A DNA stretch of 64,000 nucleotides, from NCBI RefSeq assembly GCF_023101765.2, contig NC_064231.1:8818501-8882500 (forward strand), read 5' to 3'. The translations under genes and the position numbers were made by a program. This stretch comes from Spodoptera frugiperda (taxonomy: Eukaryota; Arthropoda; Insecta; Lepidoptera; Noctuidae). The notes beneath the pieces are model-generated. The model was not told where the DNA came from. It ran no database searches and saw only the letters and a list, made by a program, of their open reading frames with translations. This document shows, in pieces, positions 24,962-36,100 of the stretch (position 1 is the stretch's first letter; the number at the start of each line of letters is the position of its first letter).

Positions 24962-24962
24962 T

Positions 24963-24968
24963 AATAAA
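24963..24968 (+). terminator. BRIX1 polyadenylation signal
   Basis: AATAAA two nucleotides past the stop codon, followed by T-rich sequence. A very short 3'UTR is implied. Confidence 0.5.
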
Positions 24969-24969
24969 A

Positions 24970-27114
24970 CTTTATTTTCCACACAATGATTTTTATTTTG
25001 TATATATCTATGGATAGGTAAAACCAAATTCCTTACATTCTATTACGGAAGAGCATTTATGGCATACAATCAAAAGTATAGATTTCGTCATTTGATTAGA
25101 TCTTCTGAAATTCGAGATAACACTGAGGTACTTATGTAAAACAAACTATTTTCTAAATACATAATTATAGTTACGCAAACAGCATTTAATGTACTTAAAA
25201 CAAAGATCATGGGGAGATTCACAAAATATACATTATTTTATCTCATATTACGTAAAATTATTATGCTGGATGATTGGATAAGTCCTATTTTAAATTATGG
25301 ACGGTCAAATTCATTTAAAAAAATGAAACTAATCAAATTATGCTAAAACACTATCATAAAACTTGATAAAAAATTGAGCACCCTATTTAAAAAAATCTGT
25401 ATAATCTGGATTTAATAAAACTATGCATTTAACGTAATTATGCGTCACAACATGATTAAAGTATTCAATAATGTGTATTTGATTAATTATTATAAAGTAT
25501 TGTTAAAAACGTAACATTATTACTTAGTAGGTACTAGAAAAATATAATATCAAAAATTGTACTTTATATTAGCCTTAGTAGCAAAACATTTATGTAAAAA
25601 AGCAATAAATTAATTGATTTGAAGACAATAGTCAAAGTCATTAAATAAAAAACAAACTGCAAAAGCATACAGTAAGATCTAAGCACTGGAATGCATGATG
25701 CAATGTCAAATAAACATATAACTTTAAGTGAAACTCTTATTTAGGTACTTTGTGCTATCCAATTCATTTGTGCTAAAATTTACACTCAACAGTGTAAGTA
25801 CTGTGTACTTTGATATTCTTACATTTACGAAAAAAATATCGATTTATTCAACATTCATACTATCTAGAATAAAATCTGCGTATAACATATTATGCTTATT
25901 CGGACTACAATTAATTATTTATTATGCACTCATATAATAATAATAAAATATCAAGAAATACGTAGTTCGCAACATTAGGTACACAAAAATAATATCTAGA
26001 GCACTTTATAAACTTTTCTAAAATTCATGTAAACATTCATAAAACAGATATTTTATATATTAGTAAGTATCTATAATCTATAGTATTAGAAAAATATTAT
26101 GCCAAAATAGCTTATACCTACTAGCATTGCACCAACATTATTATGAAAGTTATTAAAAGTCACAAAAAGTGATTCACACAAATAATGTGCCGTCAAATCA
26201 CGGTGTCAATGTGCTTATAAAATATTAATTATTATTAATAATAAATAAAAAAATGCAAATACTGAGTCTGAGTAAAAGCGTAAAAGATTCTTCTTATTTC
26301 TAATTCAACTGCCAAAATTACCTGAAAATAAAATTAAGTTTGAATAAATAGAACGCCAAACGAAGTCATAAACAGTTTGATAGATTCCCGCCAATTATAA
26401 TTTCTAGTCAACTATCATTACCACCCGATAAAAATCCCTGTCCCAACCTTATTTTACATGCATGACAATAATATGTTGAATGGAAAATTAAAACAATACG
26501 GAGTAGTTCCTATTCAACGGCTAAACAAAATCCAAACACCTTTAAATTCTTTTCACATGCTGCATATCGTTATTGAAAGGCAGAAAGTTAGAACTAATAA
26601 TATAGGTACAACAATTAGGTTAAGGTAAGCTGCCACACCATTATTACTTATCTTTCTACACACAAAAGCAGTTTTCTTGACATACGGCAAAAATGCATAA
26701 TACTATGTCATCTGACACAGAGCCTATACACCAAATTAATCAAAACCTAACAGCGACTAACCTAAATATTAATAACCACAACAGATTATACAGTCAAGGT
26801 ATAATAGAATTAATGCAACAACTCGTTGGTGCTGGTCATAAAATTGTACAGCTTACGTTAGGTGCCCACTGCGGGCGAGTGGAAATCTACTAGTTGCTTG
26901 CAAATCGCGTCAGACACTATGGAAATTGCAAAAAATCTTTTTAGAACTTCCAAAAGTTCTTAATCAGTGTTTCCTATTAACCTACAGGTGTTGCATTCAT
27001 TCTTACACCTTGTGTAACAACAAAGAAAGCAAGATAAATTACATAATCTGCAGCCAGCATCCACAATAAGGCACTGATAGGACATGCAAAGCCCCAAGGA
27101 CAACAGGCTTCGAG
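24970..27114. other. AT-rich tail-to-tail region between BRIX1 and CTL1
   Basis: Contains many TTTATT motifs, which read as AATAAA on the minus strand, so much of it may be the 3'UTR of the minus-strand choline-transporter gene. Short open frames near 25728 and 26693 lack coding features. No repeat or RNA gene recognised. Confidence 0.4.
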
Positions 27115-30100
27115 CTAATACTTGTCTGGCACGTCCTGCAGCTCGGCGCCATCTTGTTCGTCGTATTTATCTCCCTTATGCCCGCCAAGTTCCGCCAAAC
27201 GAGAGTTCTTCCATCTGCCGTCGTTGCCATTCATATTGCGATCTTCACACACGCATAGGAACAGTGAATCAACTACCATCTGTGGATTTTATAAGTGATT
27301 TTTGTTATGATAGACAGATATATGTAAATAACAGAACACAAGAATGGCCAAAGTTATTCAAATTCAGACAATTTGATTTCCAAAAAAGAAGTTGAGTAAG
27401 AATCACACGAAGTGTAAAATCGGAAAACAAAATAAACTATTTCTAAACTGCTAGAAGTAACATAGATCATAAAAGGAACAAAAAACATAAATCTATGAAA
27501 CAAACCTCGTAAAGAGAAAGTATACAGTGTGCAATGAAGAACGAGTAGATACAGATGACTAATGTGGGAACAGCAAAGAAGTGGAGGTCAGAGTTTCGTT
27601 TGAGGAGCAGTAGACCAATGATGCCGGTGACAGCAGTCACTATGCACTTGCCAAGGAACAGGATGAAGTCGCCCACACTGTTTATAGTCGCCACCTGGAG
27701 TGCGTTGTTCACTATTGTGCTGAATGCCTGGAATAAAAATCAAATATTTCAATGTCTATTCTGGTCTTTTGCATACTGAGTTACTAAACTAAGGTTTAAT
27801 GTTCTGATTGGGTATATCAAGGGGCTAAGCCATTATACTTTATCAATATAACTGTTAGTAGTGGTAAACTAAGGAGGATCTAAAATTAATCTCGAAGCAT
27901 AAAATAAGTGTACTACTTACCACTCTAATAAAAGGTATCTTTATTATAGATACCTTTTATTAGAAAAGGTACCGTAAAACATGGCAACTTTACCATATTT
28001 TGGAACAAAAATCGAAATATATTTTTAACCATAAGACGCATAGAAACCAAAACTATATATTTAGAATTGTAGTCTATCTGGCTCACTTTACTGTAAGCGT
28101 CATTATATACAAACGCTTACTTTAGCCGTAGTAAAGAAAAAACAACATGGGTAAAGATACCAAATTTTTGGCAACTTTACCTACGCGCCGTATTCATCGT
28201 GTATTGCATATTAAAGAGTTGTTGAGGTACAGAGGGCTTCATCTAGGACCTCTTCGTATTATAATGCAAACAATATGAGCAAATCTATAAAGATAACGGC
28301 TACACAGACGTTCGGGAAAGTTGCCACGGGTTTCATCGTAATTTACATACAAATAATTTGTTACGCTCGGGGTTGTCAAAAATTGAGAATTATTTTTATG
28401 ACATGTATATTTAAAAAAAAAATATATAAACCTTAAACCTAAAGTAAAAAAAAGCATAAATATCTGACATAAATATTGTTCCCTTTTAAACTAAATTAAG
28501 TTCTAAAATTAAAACATAAATCTAAGTATTTATGTTTAAAATTGTAAAAAAAGGCTACAAAATAATGTTTAATCTTTTGACTTTTTAATTTTTTGACTTC
28601 ACTATCTCCATAGCTAATTTTAACATTACTTTCGTATACTTTTTATATTGTCTAACTTCGAGTTATCTGCGGTTTTGTTTCATGTGAGCCATTTTGGCTC
28701 TAAAACGAAAGGTATTATTAAATACATTATAACATATCATCCAGGATATTCACTATTATGCTGGGAAATTTAGGTATTCGAAAATGGTTACATACACACA
28801 AACAAGAAAAAAACATTTATTGCCAACCCTAACTGTAGGTAAAGTTGCCACAAAGCAGGCCGTGGCAACTTTACCTAACCTGTGTCAACATTACCGAAGC
28901 GATTATTTATCAATAAATTAAAGAAAACGCAATTGCTGACATTACAACAGTAATCCCAACTATATTATACATACAAGATCAAAATTTCACTCACCTGTGA
29001 CAAATAATTTAGGCTATGTGAACACAATTTAGGAACTACTAACTTTTAGCACATTTTCACGCACTACACTGTAACGGCCATTACTGGCATAATAGCAGTC
29101 TTACGTCTACGCAAAATATAGTAAATATTTCCTTTTAAAGTCTAAAAAATACTACTATTACAAAACAGAATTCTAGTGGGTAGATTTTTAGATAAATGAG
29201 TTTATACCGAATACCTATAGTATGGTAAAGTTGCCAAGGGTCTGGTAAAGTTGCCATACTTTACCGGTATCTATAAAGATACCTTTTATTAATATAAATT
29301 AAAAAGAACAAAACTATGCTATATTTAGCCCTGTCTGTTTAAGTAATTTTTCCAATATGCTATCACAGCAAGTAAATAAATGTTATATCAACAAATACAC
29401 TTTTATGCTGATCAAAACATTTTATTGAAAAAAATGTAAACAATAATTAATTTATAACTACAATAATCAGCATATTGATTTGAATAGTAACTCTTGTAAT
29501 CTGGATAACATTTTATATATTTTAATTGTTGTTAGCACACCAACAACTTATTTCACTGTGTAGGTACTAGGTACCTAAAAGTAATAATTAATTGTGATTG
29601 CATATTAAATTGATAAGCCAATCCCGTCTGCATAATATTATAATAACGCTTTTCCTCGTGTAGAGCAGGTTAACAATAGCGCAATTTTGTTTTATTAATA
29701 CCACATTCTCACGCCTTGATCTTGGTCGAGGCCATGCTTGAGGATAAAATTAAATTGTCTCCTAACGATTCCGGTTATAGCGAAGACAGTCCAGGTCTTA
29801 TTATAAAAGAATATTTCTACTGTACGATAATGTTTACAATCAGAGGTGCACTTTCGACTCCCTCACTCTTTCATGGTCTGATGAGACAGCAATCAAGTAC
29901 TATAGTCGTGTGATACGACCGAAAATAAGGTTTGGACTTTGGAGTAAGACCAATTGCATTAAATGAAATGCTATTCAAGGTCACACATGATAAGGAAGCA
30001 CTCAATTTAATACAAATTGAAATATAATTATTAAATAATCATTTAACTTTTGTTTTTGTTTCCTTCCTTCTTTTTTTTTTTTTTTTACATTTAATGGGTC

Positions 30101-33100
30101 GACGTTTGACCGCTATCTCACCTGATGGTAAGTGATGATGCGGCCTACGGTGGAGCACGTCTGCCCATAAGCAACCTATTCACTCGGGCCTTGAAGACAC
30201 CCAGGTTATACCCATCAGGAAACACAGACTCCGGCAAGGAGTTCCACTCCCTAGCAGTTCGCACAAGGAAGCTTGAAGCGAAGCGCTTCGTGCGAGTTGG
30301 TGGGATATCTACCATGAAGCGGTGACGCCTCGCCGATTGTCTTGTGGTTCGATGATGAAAAGGACTAGGGGGAATCAAGTTGTGCAATTCCCCCGCACAC
30401 TCTCCGAAATGTATCCGGTAAAAAACGGAAAGGCTTGCGACCTTGCGCCTGTGTTCAAGGCTTTGAAGCCGGGCCTCCACAAGCGCATCATCGTTGATGA
30501 GCTTCTTGGCACGCCTTTCAATGTGTTCGAGCGCATCTAGCTGGCATTTAGCCGAGCCGTCCCAAAGGTGAGAACAGTACTCCATACATGACCGAACCTG
30601 CGCTTGGTACAGGCTCAGCAGTTGTTTCGGTGTGAAGTACCGTCTCACCTTCGAGAGGATACCCAACTTCCTACCAGCCAGATGCGCCTTCGACTCTATA
30701 TAAGAGCCGAAGTTTAGCGTTGGCGATAGAGTTACGCCAAGAAGCTCTAGATGATCCGATATTGGAACGGATACATTTCGGAAAGTAGGAGCCAGCGGAA
30801 ATTGACTCCGTTTGGCAGAGAATAGACACGCCTGGGTTTTGGTAGCGTTGAACTTGACCAAGTTGGCGTCACCCCAATCGGAGACCGCCTTCAAGGACGA
30901 GTTCAACCGTTCGACCATGGATTCTCTTAGAGACTGGATCTGTGTTCCGCTAGTTCGCGCATCGGACACATACCTTTCAACAACTGTGCTGTCATCTGCA
31001 TACCCAAAGATACCGGGCTTAAGCAGGTCGTTGATGTGCAGCAAAAAGAGCGTTGCTGAAAGTACTGACCCCTGAGGGACTCCGGCGTTGATACCAAATT
31101 GGTCAGACGAGCAGCCATCGATGACTACTCGAATTGACCGATCCCTCAGGAAGTCTGCAATCCATCTGCACAGATCAGCGGGAAGTCCATATGCAGGAAG
31201 CTTGCCGATAAGGCTGTCGTGCCAAACCCTGTCAAAGGCCTTCGATATATCGAGAGAGACCGCTATTGCCTCCCCGTGCTTCTCGATGGCCTCGCTCCAA
31301 ATGTGGGTGGCATACGCAAGAAGGTCCCCAGTGGATCGGTTGCGGCGAAACCCATACTGCTGATCGCTGAGGAGGTCGTTACCTTCAAGGTATGCCAGGA
31401 GCCTGTTGTTGAGTACACGTTCCATACTCTTACAGAGTATGGACGTGACCGAGATTGGTCGGTAATTGTTAGGGTCGGCACGACTACCTTTTTTGGGCAC
31501 AGGCTGCACGTTGGCCAGCTTCCATGCAACCGGCACTTGACCAGTCTCCAAGGAAAGTCGAAACAGGCGTGTCAGGATTGGAGACAACTCAGGCGCACAG
31601 GTTTTTAAAACCACGGCCGGGATTCCGTCGGGGCGTTCGTCTTATACACCTCCTTCTGTCGGATGCGAATTTTCGACATTTTCGTCTCGCATACGTTATT
31701 TAGAGAAGGAGGTATAGCGCCACCAGTATCAAGACGTGAAGATTCCGCAAATAGAGAAGCAAACAGGTTTGCCTTCTCTACCGCGGTGTGTGCCAGCGTC
31801 CCGTTAGGCCCCAGGAGAGGTGGGAGTGAAGGGCGGCAGAAGTTCGATTCAACCGCCTTGGCCAGGGACCAGAATGCTTTACTACCCGCTGGGTAAGAAG
31901 CCAGTTTGTTCCCTATTCGGCCAATGTGGTTGAACCGGGCCATCCGTAATGCCTTTTTGCATGACTTGGCAGCCCTGTTATAGGCTCTCTTCCTCTGAAG
32001 AGTGTCGTCAGCCTTACGACGCCTGGCATCCGCCCATGCCAAGTATGCCGCATGCTTTCGCGCTTCAGCACGTCTGCAGTCGGCATCGAACCATGGACGA
32101 GTCCCACCGAAAGATGTCGCGTCAGAGAATGGAATGTAGTATTCCATGCCCTGACGCAACACCCCTGTTATGGCATCCGCACAAGCTGACGGGTCTTCAG
32201 TAGAGAAGCAGACAGGCCGCCAAGGATAGGATGCAAAAAAGGATCGCATCCCATCCCAATCTGCTGACTTGTACCGCCACATCCGCCGAGATCCTCTGGG
32301 ACAAGGATCCGGTGGGGAGTACGTGGATACGGATTTCACCTGACAGTGGTCAGAGCTACCCAAGGGTGAAGATACTGACACCGAGTAGCTGTCTGGATCA
32401 GTTGTCAGCAGAAGGTCTAGGCAGTTGGCAGTGTGCGAGTCGACATCGGGCACCCTTGTGGCCTCCTGGACCAGCTGGGTCAGGCCAAGCGTTAGCGCAA
32501 GCTTACGCATTTCCCTCCCAGCATGGTCAGTGCACTGGTATGGGAACAGCCACTCCTGGTGATGAGCGTTAAAGTCCCCCAGTAACACCAACTGGGCCGA
32601 AGGGTACCTCTGCCGAGCCGCATCCGCCGTCTCCACAAGGTGTTGAGCTAATCTGGTCGTCTCCAAATCTCCGCTGTGCGACCGGTAGACACAGGCATAG
32701 AGGATTTTCTCTATGCCTGTGTCCACCAGTATCCACAAGGTTGAAAAACTGGGGTCCTCAAAGTTTCGGAGACGCCGGTAACAGACGCCGTCTTGGACGT
32801 ATAGGCATACGCCTGCACGGGGAACGAAGTTGTGCTCCAGAGAAAAGCCTGGGTAGTTCAGGTATGATACGTCCGACGGACATCTGATCTGGGTCTCCGA
32901 GAGAAACAAGAGCGTTGGGTTCTCGGTCTCCAGATGGTGATGGACTGCAATGAGATTTGAGTGCAAGCCTCGGATGTTGGAGAGGTGCACTTTGAGGGAG
33001 AGGGAGTGCAGCCGCTGTTGAACCCTTTTCTTAGCTCTCGTTTTCATAGTCGTAAATAAGTTGCTGAGAGGATGGCAGTGAAATGTTCCTCCTCACAGGC

Positions 33101-36100
33101 GACCCCAGACGCGCACTGCAGTTAGCCACATCAATGGGAGGCCAGCCTGGAGACTGCGGGGACGCCCGAGCCCCCCCACGTAAATCCATCGGGCCCTCTC
33201 TTCCGGTCGCCAACCGGCACGATGGCGTATACGTGGGATTTTTCGCTAGATGGCGGGGCAGCCTTTCACGTGTGGCTAGCACGCTAATTGGGCCCCCAAC
33301 TATCTGCGGTCGGCCAGCGGTGCACCGTGCCTCGGATCCCGCTACCCTCCGCGACTGGCCACCCGATGCAGCCACACCAGCGCGCGCCAGATCGGTCTAC
33401 CCATAGTGGAACAAACATTTCGACCCATCCTCTCGTACGGCGTCACCGAGCATCGTGGCGGAACACGGCTAGGCCGCTTGGCGACACGGTTTTGCTCGGT
33501 GGGTGGTTATAATGCCGTCGGCCGAAACCTACCACCTGAGTGTCACCTGTTTAGCACCACCCAGAGGCCACGTGTAGGGGTTCAGTTTTTTAAGGGTGCT
33601 CTCCTACGGACGAGGGTGACTCAGCCTCCAAAAACCTTCTTTCCTTTTAGAAAGAAATCTTTGACAAAGTTAATATAAAATTAATACCAAGTATCTACAC
33701 TTACCTTTCCAGCCGCCTTACAGAAGTGGCATCTCTCAATGGTAATGATAGTGTAGGCGTTGTGATTCAGGTACCGAATGAACTTTTCAAGACAATAGAA
33801 GCAGCAGATACCGCACTTGAGACCACATTTTGCGCATTCCGAGCCCTTTTCTGCTCTAGCTGACAACCTGTAATTATTCATCAAAATCGGTTTAGTGATT
33901 TAGGACTTTAGAATATAAAGCGTTGCAAACTGACAGTTTTATCGCATTTATAATATTGAAGTAGGAATTTCAAATACAATGTCGGTTATATGGAACTTAA
34001 AAAAAATACTTACTTGGCATGCAAATAAGTCAAAATGAGGCGAGGTATCTTGAACAGTGTAATCAGGAAGGATCCCTTGGCGACAGAACCCAGATGGTAC
34101 TTGATAAGTTTGCCGATGGAATATAAAACCGGTGAGTTTGCGTTTGGTCCTCTGGAAAAATAAAGAACATTAATTAGTGAATTTTCATGGATCTAAACTG
34201 TTGTTTAGTTCATGTTATGGTCATGGAATTAAAAAAGAATTCTTGATGATATATTTTAAATAATATAAATATTTACCTAAAATACCAATGAGACACGGCT
34301 CCAGCGATGGTCATCTGTTGGCAGCCGAGGATGAACTCACTGCCCCACACGAGGCAGATCAAACATATCCACCACATGCTCTTCACCCACATTGGATCGA
34401 ACTGAATATTCTCCAGCGCGAAAGCTGGAATAGTAAATAACATATTTTATAGGTAAGTAAGTTCGTGAGGATTTATTGAGGAAAAGTAAGGAAGAACGGG
34501 TTTACTGGGCTTCGCGCCTCGCCCAAGGCGAGAGAAGTTATAGAATGATATGCCCTTAAAAAATGGTTTGTGGAGTTCAATCATTTCTGTAACAACATAG
34601 CAATGTATCATACATTCGACGGAAACGAAGTGGTGATGATGACCGAAAGATCCTTCGTCCGAGACAGAAGAATTCTTGTAACTTAGCCTAAATTAAAATC
34701 AGTTTATGGTATTAAGTATAAAATACAGGTTTACAACGTGACCATATAAGTTGTCGAGGTAGCGATTGCCAATCGAGACCTAGATTGTGAGGGACTACAG
34801 CGTGCGTGATTTAGGACTTTTGACGCTGACGTGCCGGACTCGATAACGAAAAAGAAATTGAGACTACGACCTACATTTTTATGTGGTACCTACTTTAAGT
34901 ATTATGAAAAAATACTATACTTACTTTTCAAAGTAGAATTGCCGTTGTGGGTATCAATAGCCGGTTTATTAAGGGAATCGAACTCCGTCGTAGTAGATCC
35001 ATTGATTAGGAAATTTGTCTGCAGTGGTATTCCGGGATAATTTGCTGTGGCTAGACAGACCTGCAAAATATATTATAATTAAATTCGTTGACCAACAATA
35101 TAATAAAACAAAGCCCCACTGCATCTGTTAGGGATAATCTCAAAAATGACTGAACTGTTTTGTATGCGGTTTTATGCATGCATATAGGGTGATTCATGAA
35201 AAAGATTTAAGCGGCGGAAAACCAGTTGTACCTAACTATAAATGTATTAAACGTTAACTTACCACTACAATGGACCAAAATGCTAAAAATAGCACAAGGA
35301 TGAAGAATGTGATGATAGGTTGTAGGAAAAGGGCGGGAATGGATCCGAGGCAGTGAGCCGTCTCCCTGAATAGGGCTGCCAAGAAAGACACGCGGGAGCG
35401 CATCACAAACACAAGCAGGAGCAAAATCACCTGAAAATAAAGAAAATTATAAACGAGATAGTACATTTCGGAATGGAAAAATCAATTTATTATTAAAAAG
35501 ATTATAGTCAGCAAATACTTTACAGATTTGTGAAAAACTTACCGTTATTATAGTGGCTATAATTGAATACCACAAAAACGCGCTCTCATTCTTTAGGGAT
35601 TCCTGTAAATTAATAATTAAAATAAATAATGATGCGTAACAAATAAACACTGATTAAAGTAGTAAATAAATTATGCAAAATATTAGACATCATTCATCAA
35701 CAGGTTTATTAAGTAGGCCTTTATACGCCGTTAAGGGCCATAATTACATAGCTTTGTTAATTTGTAACCAACTATTAATTAGGAGTCAAACTACAAAACT
35801 ATAATCATACATTAGTAGCACGCTCATAAAACATGCGTCATAGAGGCTTTGCGTGTTAGATCAAATTAATTTACACTTATTCAACTTTTGTGTGAATGTT
35901 TGGATTTGGTTCCCAGTAGGACACTTGTTGAGAGTTGGTCAAATAGGATTCGCCCCTGTGCCCGAGGAATAAAATGTATTCTATCACCTAAGCCAGCTTA
36001 TACCCGTCCCGTGTATACTGTATGTCAGTGTTTTCAATGTGATTGATGAACAAACATCCAAACAAACATTCACATTTATAATATGATATGACAATCCTAA

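Larger units (their letters stand above)
30074..33634 (-). mobile_element. CR1/Daphne-like non-LTR retrotransposon in CTL1 intron 9
   Basis: About 3.6 kb and GC-rich against an AT-rich intron. The 3' tail is visible as a long T run at 30071-30085. The order 5' to 3' on the minus strand is a non-coding or degraded 5' part (33048-33634), the endonuclease frame, the reverse-transcriptase frame and a short 3'UTR. A possible 8-bp duplication CCTTCTTT (30066-30073 and 33635-33642) is low-complexity and so uncertain. No gag-like ORF1 is present, so it is either 5'-truncated or of a type with a short leader. Confidence 0.75.

Noticed and set aside
26693..26893. 66-codon open frame downstream of CTL1
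   Set aside because: Asn/Ile-rich chance frame in an AT-rich probable 3'UTR.
33083..33678. Plus-strand open frames at the right end of the LINE
   Set aside because: GC-rich antisense frames within the LINE 5' part; no recognisable gag or host protein.
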